64,000 bases of DNA from Apostichopus japonicus (Eukaryota; Echinodermata; Holothuroidea; Aspidochirotida; Stichopodidae): NCBI RefSeq assembly GCF_037975245.1, contig NC_092561.1, forward strand, positions 15,817,001 to 15,881,000, given 5' to 3'. Positions 12,126 through 23,959 of the stretch are shown piece by piece. Made by a program: the position numbers and the translations under genes. The number at the start of each line of letters is the position of its first letter. Positions within the stretch are counted from its first letter, which is position 1. The notes beneath the pieces are model-generated. The model was not told the DNA's origin, searched no databases, and saw only the letters and a program-made list of their open reading frames with translations.

Positions 12126-12890
12126 TAATGGTCCTATTGCTGTACCTGCTATGTATGTGTTGAGACACTGGCCGGTGTGACAGCACCTCCGTACAGGTTA
12201 TGTTTAGAGACAAAGCTCAGTGTGACAACATACCCAAGGATGGATACATGTTAGATACAATGGCCATTGTGACAGTATTGTAGAGACGCGCATTGAGTTA
12301 CAGGTCAGTGTTAAAATACCTCCATACATGTTGTATTCAAACACTGGTCAGTGTGACAGTATCAATATGCATGTTAGTGTATAGAGACAATTAAACCATT
12401 GTGACAATTTATCTCTGATACATGTGAGTGTATTGAGATAATAGAATGTCATTATAATTTTAATGTGTTGAGACACATGCCAGTGTTGAGAATTGGCAAA
12501 TGTGACAATATCTCCATCCATGTATTGAGACAATGACCATTATGATGATATCTCCTCACATGTTATTCTTAAAGACAAAGGCCAGAATGACAATACTGAA
12601 GTTAAATGTATTGACACGGGCCAGTGTGACAATATTTTTATTCATGTTTTGAACACAGTTCATTGTCCCGGTATCTTCACACGTTATGTAGACTGACAGT
12701 AAAGAGAGACAAAAGCCAGTGTGATCATTAAATTTGTACAATATCCTCATGCAAGTCATGTATTGAGAACATGGCCAAATTGTGATCATGAATAGTAATT
12801 CATTGAGACACATGCCGGTGTGACAATATCACTTTACATTTTATGTATTGAGACACTAGTGTGAGAGTATCTCCAAACATGTTTTGTATT
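12126..12890. repeat. Minisatellite, degenerate 50-60 bp units (TGAGACA-TGGCCAGTGTGACAATATCTCC)
   Basis: At least twelve diverged units share ATTGAGACAC..GGCCAGTGTGACA followed by ATATCTCCATACATGTTATGTATTG-like sequence. Unit length varies. The consensus matches the tail of the 250 bp repeat at 11691 and 14177, so the array likely belongs to the same mobile family. Confidence 0.8.
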
Positions 12891-12954
12891 GATCACCCCA
12901 ACTGTTGATTAACCTTCACTGCTCTCATGTTAAGGCTCTAATGAGCTCCCCTTT

Positions 12955-13035
12955 AGTAATAATAATAATAAATGAGACTTAAATAGCGCCAAATCAGTAA
13001 ACAACAGTTACTGCTCAAAGCGCCTTATAAAGAAA
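12955..13035 (-). repeat. SINE 3' end fragment
   Basis: The sequence has (TAA)n followed by ATAGCGCCAAATCAG...GCTCAAAGCGCCTTATA. This is the same architecture as the 3' end of the full SINE at 26366-26757: a trinucleotide tail next to a GCGC-containing block. The tRNA-like head is not present here. Confidence 0.5.
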
Positions 13036-13039
13036 GTAA

Positions 13040-14176
13040 ATTAATTTACAAAAGAACAAGTGAAAAAATGGGTCTTTCCCCAAGTCTGGATCCTTAACCC
13101 TGACTACATTCTAAAGTACCATAAAAAAGACAACACTGCAGTATTCTGTTTTTGTCTGTTGTCACAGAATTAACATAAAGGAATTATGGTCTCATTACCT
13201 CATTTTTCCTGTATACTGTCCTTCAGTGACCCTTTATTTTTGTACTCTCCTGAATTGCAAGAGCAACATGTTAAACATTTATAAAAGTTGTCCATGTATT
13301 ATCCTCCTCCCCCCTCCCCTGCATGTATCATGTTTTTTTTGTCACAGAGCATACCCCCCCTCCCCTGCATGTAGTATGTTTGTTTTTCACAGAACATGTG
13401 GCCTCATTGTGACCTAAATTTAGCTTTAAAGGAGGATAGGTAGTTGAGAGATACATTTGGACTTTCTGTACAGTATACCTCCAAATCAGCTATAAATATG
13501 CAACATAGATTAAACATATATTTTTTAAGGTATTCCTCCCTCCCTCCCCTTAAATTGAACTAGAAGATATAAATTGCACCATACTAATGGTAAACCTTGC
13601 ATAATGTAATTGTGCTATTGATCTTTAAAATGATTACATAACAACTGGAAATAGCCCTCTCTATTGTACAGTTCATTTACATTTTGAGTTACAAGCCCTA
13701 TGGAATCCCTGGGGTACCTTGCACTAGTTATTTGTTATTAAAAATTAATTAACACAAATAAGCAACACCATATGACTTTGAGCTGTAATGAAAGAACCCA
13801 GAAACTAGAGTCTTGTTACATGTTAATCTATTTAGTGCAACATGCAAAGTTTGAAGACATATTTTAATGAGTTTTGGTCGATCGATCATGATAGTTCGAA
13901 ATACTTAGGTTTTGAGCCTTACAGTAAGTGCTAACAATACATGCAATGGATTGGATCGCACAGATTGCAAGAATTTGATATGAAAACTTGATGTGATTTG
14001 GGTCAAAGTCAAAGTTCCAAAAATGTAAAATTGACAATGTTTGTTGTAATATTATTGGACGTGAAACAGGACAAGTCAAGCTAATAAGCAACATTGTTAT
14101 GGGATAAAAAAGGAGTACCAAATATTGAAAACCAACACAAAATGCTCCTTTAAAGACTTTGGAGTCTCTTTTCACT
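13040..14176. other. No gene recognised; one short C/T-rich duplication
   Basis: At 13310-13395 a block CCCCTCCCCTGCATGTA(T/G)(C/T)ATGTTT...TTCACAGA(A/G)CAT is present twice in tandem with a period of about 57 bases. Nothing else in this stretch was assigned. Confidence 0.5.
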
Positions 14177-14422
14177 CAGGCACAATACCTTCTGTAATGG
14201 TAAAGTGTCCCTCAATATGCCCTCCTAGAGAGAGTCCCTGCCACATCTGGGTAGGATTAATTATAGGCCTACCCAGAACACCACTTTCCCCCAGTACCAT
14301 TATCCAAATGCATTTTCCTCGATAGTGCAATTCAATCAAATTGAAATAAGGAGGCAATACAAAGCAATATCTCCATACATCTTACGTACTAAGGACTCTG
14401 GCCAGTGTGGCAATATCTCCTT
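14177..14422. repeat. 250 bp dispersed repeat, copy B
   Basis: This is a direct copy of 11691-11936 with only a handful of differences. Its right edge directly meets the TIR element that starts at 14424, which may have inserted there. Confidence 0.9.
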
Positions 14423-14423
14423 A

Positions 14424-14926
14424 TAGTGTTTGCACGGGTATAAAAGGGATAACTAAAAATAATAATTGCAAGTGGTTTTTAACTAAACGTTTATTCCAAA
14501 TGTGATCATATTGTGGGAATCACGCAATTGTGTGGCTAACTGTGCAAACCCTGGGCTTGCATAATAGATAGTATTATTTAAAACTGTTTAAGAGCTAAAT
14601 TGGATATTTATATGGGAGAGCAAACATAAGTAGCGGCTGCATTGCGATGTTAGTAGTGATATTAATTTATTAACAAGTTAATGACAGAAACAAAAGCAAA
14701 TAGAAATTGTTGAGGAAGGTTTCATACCTTATCTTACACCTATTTGGACATGAAAACATTGTCAGTGGAGAATATAATTCATTTAGTATAGCACCCAATA
14801 TGTAGTTTCTTGTAAATCGCGTTACACAAGGGTAATTTTTTCCCCGGGTACCCGGATACCCAGATACCCGATGGGTAATAGCTCTCGGGTACTCGGTTCC
14901 TGATTTTTGGACCCTTGTAAACACTA
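14424..14926. mobile_element. Non-autonomous TIR element, TAGTGTTTGCAMGGGT termini
   Basis: The left end TAGTGTTTGCACGGGT matches the inverted right end ACCCTTGTAAACACTA at 14911-14926. Both ends have TA as the outermost dinucleotide, fitting a TA target duplication. The interior has GGATAACTAAAAATAATAATTGCAAG near the left and a run of GGTACCCGGATACCC-type repeats near the right. It is about 500 bases with no open frame. A related copy starts at 42273. Confidence 0.75.
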
Positions 14927-14936
14927 ATATTAACAA

Positions 14937-15300
14937 TCATGGGCGGCGATCATGGGGGGGACGGGGGGACATGTCCCCCCAATATTTTAGGTGGGGGATA
15001 TATTATCTAACACCCCCCCAATATTTGATGGCATAGTTTTTTTTAAGCATATGTTTTGTATTTTTTTATGATATCGAAGTAATTTCAAAATAGAAAATGC
15101 TTAGATGCAACTTACAAGGCCTTGGAAGTGCCATTTCCAGCGATCTGGGGGGCATTTTCGGCCAAAATTTTCTTTTGCGCTTCGCGCCAACTTATGGTGG
15201 CGCTACAATTAGAAAGTTTGGGAACAAGCTTTGCCCCTCCCTTGGCAAATTCGTCGCAAGGCGCCTGTCTAACCATGTCACAATTTGTTACTATATATGA
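14937..15300. mobile_element. Degenerate MITE fragment with the shared 'GCCATTTCC-GCGATCTGGGG' core
   Basis: GGGCGGCGATCATGGG is followed by G/C homopolymers and ACATGTCCCCCCAATATT. Next comes a core (AAGTGCCATTTCCAGCGATC ... CGCGCCAACTTATGGTGGCGCT) shared with 20090-20230, the complete element at 22664-23043 and a worn copy near 29810-29950. I could not place clean termini. Confidence 0.6.
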
Positions 15301-15549
15301 CCGAAAGTAGTTTTTACTTTTTTCTCTCGAAATGAATAGCTAGACGGACTGCATCCGTAATGAAATTTGGTTTGCATCTTGTGTATGAGTTAAGCCAAGA
15401 GCCTGTCCCATATGATTTCACCCCATTTAGCCCAGAAGGTTTGACCCCTTAAAGTTACTTAGACCATCTAGGTCATTCACAAAAAAATTGTCAGCTCAAC
15501 CCCAGTGGTCGGGTTCGGACCCCAGACCCCCTGAAAAAGACCCCCCGGG

Positions 15550-16445
15550 CGGGTTAATTTCACCCCATCTAGCCCATGGACCAAACTTTGTCAGAAGGAA
15601 GTAGTATGGTTGTACATTACAAAAAAGGCAAAACTGACAAAATTCCTGGTCGGGAAGGGGTTGTCAGACCCCCCACTAAGTCACCCCCAGTCGGGTTGAT
15701 TTCACCCCATCTAGCCCATGGACCAAACTTTGGCAAAAGGAAGTAGCATGGTAGTATGTTACAAAAATGGAAAAACTGACAAACTTGTTGGTCGGGAAGG
15801 TGATGTCAGACCCCCACAAAGTTTACCCAGACCCACCCCCCAAAAGGCGGGTTGATTTCACCCCATCTAGCCCATGGACCAAACTTTGTCAGAAGGAAGT
15901 AGTATGGCTGTACATTACAAAAAAGGCAAAACTGACAAAATTCCTGGTCGGGAAGGGGTTGTCAGACCCCTCACTAAGTCACCCCAGTCGGGTTGATTTC
16001 ACCCCATCTAGCCCATGGATCAAACTTTGTCAGAAGGAAGTAGTATGGCTGTACATTACAAAAAAGGCAAAACTGACAAAATTCCTGGTCGGGAAGGGGT
16101 TGTCAGACCCCCCACTAGGTCACCCCCAGTCGGGTTGATTTCACCCCATCTAGCCCATGGACCAAACTTTGGCAAAACCAAACTTTGTCAAAAGTTAGTA
16201 GTATGGATGTACATTACAAAAAGCAAAACTGACAAAATTCCCAGTCGGGGAGGTGTTGTCAGACCCCAACAAATGTCACCCTCACCCACTCCAAAAGGTG
16301 GGTTGATTTCACCCCATCTTAGCCCACAGACTTAACTTTGTCGAAAGGAATTAGTATGTCTGTACATTAAAATAAAGGAAAATCTGACAAAATTGCTGGT
16401 CGGGAAGGGGTTTTCGGACCCCCCCAAAAGGTGCCCCCACCCAGC
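15550..16445 (+). repeat. Left arm array of FB-A copy 1, about 145 bp monomers
   Basis: About six units each run TTGATTTCACCCCATCTAGC, then ACCAAACTTTGTCAGAAGGA, then TACATTACAAAAAAGGCAAA, then GGTCGGGAAGGGGTTGTCAG. Two reading frames stay open through several units because the unit lacks stops; this is composition, not coding. Outer units resemble each other more than the innermost one, near 16300-16440. Confidence 0.9.
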
Positions 16446-18579
16446 CAATTCAATTCACGCAATCTAATCATAGACCAGAATTTTGTTTAAAGAAAGTATT
16501 CAAGACATTGTATTATAAAACATGGAAAAACTTACCAAATGGTCTGAAAGCAAAGATGTACCCATTCTGGTCACATGGGCCACTTTTGTATTTGTGTAAC
16601 ATAATATATACCGTAAAAGCAAGAAATGGATACATGTAGAACCAGGAACAAATGTTAAATATGAAAAGTTTTTACACTTGTAAAGCAGATTCCTTTGCAT
16701 GAAAAATGTAGAAAATAACAACATGCTTTCAACAGGACCAGCCCCAGTTCATGTTGGTAGAATAAGTTTGCTTGTTCAACATGGTTGTTTGGACTGGAAA
16801 TTACCATACTTGTGTCTTCAATATGACAAACAGTCATGGAAAACTATAATAATTATTATTTAACAAGATAATTTAATTTAGGAAATACCATCCACAAAAG
16901 AGGAAATAGTTACAGCTAGAACCCCACCAAACATTGCATTTGAACAAACATGGCGAATGTGGCCTCACTCAGTTTTAAGGCCCTTCTGTTATTGGGCACA
17001 ATGCGATTTAAAGGTTTTAAAATACAAATGGTTATTCTTAAAAGTCTATGTCTTTTTGATTAGTTCCTATGATACAGTACGTCTCTGTCATTGTTCACCA
17101 TCAGGTCACTTGCATAATTCTGTTGTGTCCATCTTATCAATCCACCTCTTCTGCAAATATTTTAAGTAAAGTGTGATTTGTAAACAAATTGCTAAGGTAA
17201 AGCTTACCAGTTACAGGATTTTCGACAGATAAACCGCAGATATGAAGCCCCGATCAAGATTGATTTGCCAAATTTGGGTTCAAAATGTGAAAATTATTAG
17301 ATATAAAAATAAAGGGAAATCCAGATATCTGATTTTTCAGACAAGTAGTGTCTGCACGATTTGAATAATGCACTTATTTTCCAGCATTCTTGTCTGGAAC
17401 ACAACTTTTTTGGGGTGGTCTGAAAGGGGAAGGGTACACCCGCCACAACACCCACTAAATCAGACACTAAATACAGATCAAATAGTTGAAATATGCTCTT
17501 GGTTTTTTTTTTTTTTTTTTTTTGGGGGGGGGGGGAATACTGCCTTTTCACCTATGATGTAAATCAAATTAAACTTCCAGATTTTGTAAATATTCCTTGA
17601 TTTCAACCAAATAATCTTTATACTGGCATATGTTACCAATTGTAGGTTTAAAAAGAAACAATATGAGTACTTAATTATTTGTTGCAATAGTACAATGTGA
17701 GCTACTATAGAAATCTAACCCATAGGATACATATATATTTAAGGAAATGCCAAAAATGAAATGAAAACAATTGCACAAGGAAAGTATGCATTCGTAACAC
17801 AAAAACAGCTGAAGCAGGGGAGGGGGGGGGCAGCTTCAATAATATAATTGAGTGGTCAAGCCTCCCCCCCCAAATAAACTTCTTTGATTAACCAATTATA
17901 TACCTGTCATATCTATAACTATTTGAAAAGGCTTCAGAAATTAGAAGAATGTTCCAATAACGATATCTAATATGCCAAAGGGTCCCCAATATTTTTTTGT
18001 TCCACCTCTGCTGTAACACCATATATTATGGGACCAAGCAGATAACTGGGTTGCAGGCCATTAACTATAGCAGGTCTTATTTTTTACATGAATAAAACAT
18101 GGGAATAGAGCAATTTGGTGAAAGTGGAGGACCAACTATGGTCACATAACAGGATGTGGGCAAGGTTGTACAGTAATACAGACATAAGACAAAGAGGGTC
18201 AATGTATTGTCTTATGAATTAAAACATTTCCAGCAAAAGGCAGGAGAAACTCCTCCCACAAGATTCTCATCTATATCAGTATGTTTATTAGGCCAGGGAT
18301 GCCTACCCATAATTTTTACTTAGGTGCTATAGTAAAAAAAAATCAAAATGTTTTAAACTGACCAAAAACAGGAGCATCATTGTGTTTCAGTCACTTCCTT
18401 GCCTAGCAACTTTGGACTGCTTGTCACCAAAAAAGATGAAGCAATTAAGAAAGGCAAGCCATAATGGACATTGAAGGCTCTTTTGAATTACATAGAATAT
18501 CTCCTCTCATAAATATAATCATTAAATATTTATTTTTGTAATAATTATGTTTATATTTTTATCATCTCAGTTCATGGGT

Positions 18580-19370
18580 AAAAGACACTGGGTAGGGGCT
18601 CTTTGTAGGGGTCTGACAACCCCTTCCGAACAGCAATTTTGTCAGATATTCCTTTTTTTTAACGTACAGACATACTACCTTCTTTTGACAAAATTTGGTC
18701 TATGGGCTAGAAGGGGTGAAATCAACTCGCCTTTTGGGGTTGGGTGAGGGTGACCTTTGTGGGGGTCTGACAACACCTTCCCGACTAGGAATTTTGCCAG
18801 TTTTACACTTTTTGTAATGTACATCAATACTACTTCCTTTTGACAAAGTTTGGTCCATGGGCTAGATGGGATGAAATCAACCCTACTGGGGGTGACTTAG
18901 TGAGGGGTCTGACAACCCCTTCCCGACCAGGAATTTTGTCAGTTTTACACTTTTTGTAATGTACATCCATACTACTACCTTTTGACAAAGTTTGGTATTG
19001 CAAAAGTTTGGTCCATGGGCTAGATGGGGTGAAATCAACCCGACTGGGGTGACCTAGTGGGGGGTCTGACAACCCTTTCCCGACCAGGAATTTTGTCAGT
19101 TTTGCCTTTTTTGTAATGTACAGCCATACTACTTCCTTCTGACAAAGTTTGGTCCATGGGCTAGATGGGGTGAAATCAACCCGACTGGGGGTGACTTAGT
19201 GGGGGGTCTGACAACCCCTTCCCAACCAGGAAATTTGTCAGTTTTGCCTTTTTTGTAATGTACAGCCATACTACTTCCTTCTGACAAAGTTTGGTCCATG
19301 GGCTAGATGGGGTGAAATTAACCCGTCCGGGGGGTTATTTTTCAGGGGGTCTGGGGTCCGAACACGACCA
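18580..19370 (-). repeat. Right arm array of FB-A copy 1
   Basis: This is the reverse complement of the left-arm monomer, about five units. One unit carries an internal duplication of the AAACTTT segment (near 18985-19012). It can pair with 15550-16445 to form a long imperfect hairpin. Confidence 0.9.
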
Positions 19371-19579
19371 CTGGGGTTAAGCTGACAATTTTTTTGTGAA
19401 TGACCTAGATGGTCTAAGTAACTTTAAGGGGTCAAACTTTCTGGGCTAAATGGGGTGAAATCATATGGGACAGGCTCCCAGACTAAGTGTAAGTACGTAC
19501 AATCATACATATGATCCACATCGATATGGGTTCACTGGGTTTTCATTTGGCCTGTTTCCTACAAGACTTCTAACTGCAG

Positions 19580-20285
19580 GTGCGTAGCCAAGGGAGGGGG
19601 GGGGGGATGAAGGGTGGAGACCGCCCTCCCCATGGAGCATATTTTTTTTTGATATTTTTAAGATATCGAAGTTTTATAGTAACAGTTATAAGAGGTTTTA
19701 ATATTTGTACACCAATAATTTAACTGTGTCTGAATTTTCAAAAATTCCTTCACCAACATTCTTCATCATACTTCCCTCTACTCGTGCAATTGACCGGTCT
19801 ATTAGGGGTTGAGGGGGGGTTTCTAAATTGGTTGTCCATAGATGAAATTTTGTGCAACATTATGGGTATGTTTTGAAGTAAAATTTATTATTCAAATTCT
19901 GAACAAATAATGGGCTTAAAACCTTGAAAAGTGGGGCGGACGGGTATTGTGAGGCGTTACATAGAATTACCTACAAAGGCAATGATCCACAGGAGATGCA
20001 ATGAGGTCGAACATGATGTGTGACTGGTGACAATCTTGAAAAAAAGGTTATGAATGAAAAAAAAAACCTATTAGGAAAACTTGGTTCTCAGGCAAAAGTG
20101 TACATCTGGTTGGTCATTTCCAAGCCCGAGAAGTGCCATTTCCGGTGATTTGGGGGGCTATCAAAACCAGAAATTTTCTTGTACGCTGCTCGCCAACCAA
20201 TGGTGGTGCTCCGCTTTGATAGTAATTTGCCTGCATCCAAGCAAATGTCCCCCCCAATATTTGAAACAGATCGCCGCCCCTGTTC
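19580..20285. mobile_element. Degenerate MITE-like region with shared core
   Basis: It begins near GCAGGTGCGTAGCCAAGGGA followed by a G run and ends near AGATCGCCGCCCCTG. The segment 20100-20230 (GAAGTGCCATTTCCGGTGAT ... CTCGCCAACCAATGGTGGTG) is the core shared with 15120-15210 and 22890-22975. It may be more than one nested fragment; the termini are uncertain. Confidence 0.5.
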
Positions 20286-20510
20286 ACAATGATTATTAAA
20301 CAGTGAAAACCACCAATTCAATTTTGAGTTCTCAAATATTGACTCTGATAAAAACTAACTGAACTTCAATAACATATTTAGTTTTAAGCCATAATTCATT
20401 GTGAATGAATTATTGTCCATATCTCAACAACACCGTAGAAAACTTGAAATGACCATGTTCATTCACCACATTTGGTGCTTCAAGTTTGACTTAAGTTATA
20501 CCTTGGTAGC

Positions 20511-21106
20511 ATAATTGTCTACATTATAAGCATGATTATACTGTATGATAACTCACGTAACATGGTAACTCACGTTACCATTTGCATCACCTACCCTACT
20601 TAACATAGTGGGGTGCACATCATTTCTTTACTTGTTTCACATTTCGGGGTGATGAGTAGAAACCCAAATCCAATTATGAGATTTTTAGTAGTGTCATATT
20701 TGATGTATGGGGAAAAATATTAATTTTGGTTACTCACGTTACATCAGCTGATAGAGGTTTGAATAAAGCAAATATTGATTATTTTTGATTATATATTCAA
20801 AAGGTTGGTAGTGATATCTGAAGTTAGTGCACTATGTAAGCAATAAATAAACAAATCAGTTGAGTATTACCATTTAATTTCTTAGGAGAACAAAAACAAA
20901 TCTTTTAATAATTTGTGCACAAAATTTGCATTACAGCATCCTTTCACTTCATATGCAAAATTCTACAACAAAAAAATCAATATTTAGGAAGGTATCATAT
21001 TGATTCCACAAACTTGGATATGTTTACAACAACATTTAACCAATGACAAGATGTGATTGCAGAATTTATATTTTGAGCCCATGTCCACTTTTTCATGGAA
21101 ATGCCC
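20511..21106 (+). repeat. 600 bp repeat with GGTAACTCACGTTACC motifs, copy A
   Basis: It matches 42714-43324 base for base over most of its length, in the same orientation, 22 kb away. It starts at ATAATTGTCTAC and ends at CATGGAAATGCCC, with unrelated sequence on both sides. The motif occurs at 20549, 20564 (GGTAACTCACGTTACC) and 20733. No open frame or terminal inverted repeat was seen. Confidence 0.85.
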
Positions 21107-22013
21107 TCCTGCTTTAATTCTTTTTTTGAAGAGGGCAAATTTCATCTATTAAGCTCTGGCATCTGGTTCTATCAACGTTGCCTTCAAGTAAAGTGTACTG
21201 TATACACCTATACTGCGTTTGTTTTCCCTGAGTGTGGTTTTCACTGCGCTGTGGAGATTGCAACGATCACAGATTTTACCCTTCTGTGTTTTATAATTAT
21301 TCAAGTGCTCAACAGTGTTATGCAATACTTACTTCCTGCTCATTGGCTGATTGAAATTCTAACGAATTACCAATTAGGCTGATGGACATTGTGTGGAAAT
21401 TTACATATGAAAATGCTACAGAATTAGTAAATATGCATGAGAAACTGGACAAATAAGTATTTGCTGACAGAGTAGTGATCTAATGAATGCCAGGAATTGC
21501 CCTGATAGCATTAAACACTGAATCCTACTGTAATATACCGGAGCTTGCAGCAGATAACTGGAATTTTTCCTTATAATAGGGGTAGGAACCGGAAGGGACG
21601 AGGTGGCCCTTGCACTGTAGGTCCAAATCTGGGGCTCCACCTTAAGGTTTGGAGGACTACTTTGAAGGATTACTTGTGCCTAAACTTTCACTCGTCAGCT
21701 TAAAAAAAACAGTTTAACCCCACTTATGGGCCCGATAAAGGCAATCCCTGTTTTTTTATTTTTCAGTTGGTAAAGATTGCCCGATACCCCCCTTCCCCCA
21801 CCCCTATGTATAATGCTCTGGCAACATCCCTGTGAACCAACTACCAAGTACTACTGTAAACAAAATAACACTATAGAGATCATTTGTTGGACAATAGCCT
21901 ACTTATTGACTGGTCAAGCGGTAACGGAGGGACATTTGACTGTATTACTGACACATTTTGTTTCTCTCTGCATTAGCTTGGGTGATTATTTTGCAATTTC
22001 TTGTGTGGTTATC
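21107..22013. other. No gene recognised
   Basis: Several open frames under 100 codons show no family features and begin inside repeat DNA. The first GTAACGGAGGGACA motif is at 21921-21934. Confidence 0.4.
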
Positions 22014-22499
22014 TAGACACATAGGCGTAGGAGGCGGGGGGGGGGAAGGGGGCTGTAGCCCCCCAACCAAAATTTTTGGTGAAAATTCGGGCAAAACGCT
22101 GAGAATTTTCAGGCACCTACTGAAAAAAGAATAATTTGCAGTGTAATTTCATTTTTTGGGGTGAAAATTCGGCAATATGCTGAGGATTTTTCGGGCACCT
22201 ACTGAAAGAAGCATATTTTGCAATGTGTTTTTCAATGGTTAAACTTATATTCTTATGATCATTGTTGTTGTAACAAATTCCCCAATAATTTTAACAAATA
22301 TGGAAAGGTAATAAGATGAAAAATGAATGTATGTTATTGGCATGTGATGTTATAACCGATGAATGCCCATATGATATGCACAATAACATGTTGAACGTGC
22401 GGAGCGCACGAACATTTATTTTATTTTTTATTTTATTTTATTTTTCGGGCAAGTCTTTACAGCCCCCCAAATCGAATTAGGCTACTACGCCTATGTCTA
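22014..22499. mobile_element. MITE with TAGACAYATAGGCGTAG terminal inverted repeats
   Basis: Left TAGACACATAGGCGTAGGAG; right, inverted, TAGACATAGGCGTAGTAG (22482-22499). It is 486 bases with TA as the outermost bases on both ends. Inside, GTGAAAATTCGG...CGCTGAGAATTTTC...GGCACCTACTGAA is present twice in tandem (22079 and 22160), followed by a (TTTTA)n stretch. There is no coding capacity. Confidence 0.8.
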
Positions 22500-22663
22500 A
22501 ACAGCTAGTAACTTGCTTCATACCCATATATTTAATTCTTGTGGCTGTTACTGTAGGAAAAATATGGCATGAAAAACATCACGGTAACGGAGGGACAGAA
22601 ATGAATATGTGTTTCACACTTTCTTTTGAAGATGTCAAATTCACTGTTCTTAAGTTACACTGA

Positions 22664-23043
22664 CAGTGGCGGAGCATCCATACAGTCAGAGGGGGCAGAT
22701 CCCCCCCCCCTTCCACCTGACGGACTCAAATGGACTGCTGGCGCCCTTTTCGGCTTTTTACCACTTTTTACTTATTCGTGATTATTGACTTTATTGCGCT
22801 CTCAAATACCAATCACAAGAAAAAAATTTTGTTGGTGGCGATGACACCTATTTATTCTTCGTTTATCTGCAAATTAGCAAGGCCCCCTGGGAAGGGTCAG
22901 TTCCGGCGATCTAGGGAGTATCTTTACTCAAAACATTTCTGTACGATCCGCGCCAACCTGTGGTAGCGCTCGCTTAGATAGTGCTGAAAGCACCCCTACA
23001 GACCATTCTCGCCCCCTGACCAATACCCCTAGCTTCGCCACTG
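22664..23043. mobile_element. hAT-type MITE, CAGTGGCGGAGC termini, 8 bp target duplication
   Basis: The left end CAGTGGCGGAGC and right end GCTTCGCCACTG form imperfect inverted repeats. The flanks TACACTGA (22656-22663) and TGCACTGA (23044-23051) match at seven of eight positions, the duplication length typical of hAT transposons. The 380-base element has the core (GTCAGTTCCGGCGATCTAGG ... GCGCCAACCTGTGGTAGCGC) shared with the fragments at 15.1, 20.1 and 29.8 kb. It is the only member here with both ends visible. Confidence 0.85.
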
Positions 23044-23959
23044 TGCACTGACCATGTAACTGATATCTTGTGTTGGCTGGTGCATTGCTTCACATATACC
23101 AAGGGAAAATTAGATGAACAGGCATCAACTGTCAAATCTACATTTGATCTTCTACAGTAATGGAGGGACAATTCTGATGGTAACGAAGGGTCACAAAATA
23201 TTCGGTGCTGTTTAGTGTAGTCTTTTGCCTGTTTTGCTGCTATAGATTCAATATTTTCATTGCTATTAGACTAACAGTTATATTACTTAGCGAAACAAGG
23301 ATAAGAGTATTAAACCAATAGCTTTATTCACCAAACCATTAGCATATGTGGTTACTAAAAGATTTAAGAAAAAAGTAAAAAATAATAAGAAATTGGTTTA
23401 AAGGACAAGTTTAAGCAGAGCACTTTTCATCATTTAACACTCTCTAACTGCATTATGAGAAACTGAGGGGGGGGGGGGCTTGTACAGTTCAAAACAAGTC
23501 AATTAATCATGTGTATTTACAGTAGACAGTTCACAGGTACTGCACTGTACCATGTGCACAAATTTGTTTCTGTTTCTTGCCAAGATGCCTACTGACTTCA
23601 CATTCTGAGGAATCATTTTATGCAAGCCATCGTTCTCTTCACATAAACAGGAAGTCAAGGAATCTATTCAAAGAACACAACAATTAAGTAGCAACTTAAC
23701 TCCCAGGAATCTGTGCACAAGAGCATGTGGTAAACAACTGTCCCTCTGTTACTGGTACGGAGGGACACTAGTTCACTTGTTCTTTACTCTAGCATAAAAA
23801 TTAGCTAAATCCATGGTTTAACATTTCTTGACTGGTTAATTCTAAGAAAGTGTTTTATACAAATTATGAAATTTTCCCAACATTTAATGACTAGGAAATA
23901 ATATAAAAAAATGTATTTTTTGGGTAACGGAGGGACATGTAACGGAGGGTCAAATCAGG

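Larger units (their letters stand above)
15393..19483 (+). mobile_element. Foldback element FB-A, copy 1 (4.1 kb), non-autonomous
   Basis: The termini are inverted: AGCCAAGAGCCTGTCCCATA on the left, and TATGGGACAGGCTCCCAGAC on the right. TA flanks both ends (15391-15392 and 19484-19485), fitting a TA target duplication as in Tc1/mariner-like transposition. The arms (about 15393-16445 and 18580-19483) are arrays of about 145 bp monomers in opposite orientation, each with GATTTCACCCCATCTAGCCC. The middle 2.1 kb is single-copy within the element, with a T21G12 tract at 17503-17535 and no open frame above 85 codons. No transposase was found, so it must move in trans or be inactive. A second copy in inverted orientation is at 35830-40222. 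Confidence 0.9.
21921..23952. repeat. Scattered 14-mer GTAACGGAGGGACA (about 8 copies in 2 kb)
   Basis: Plus-strand copies are at 21921, 22584, 23157 (one change), 23180 (two changes), 23755 (one base short), 23924 and 23939 (one change). An inverted copy at 23739-23752 sits two bases from the direct copy at 23755, forming a near-palindrome. Spacing is irregular (tens to hundreds of bases). The sequence between copies is not repeated, and two MITEs sit among them. The meaning is unknown. Confidence 0.85.

Noticed and set aside
15767-16335. Plus-strand frames of 106-123 codons in the foldback arm
   Set aside because: The arm monomer lacks stops in more than one frame, so several overlapping frames stay open; translations are repeats of the unit and appear on both arms.
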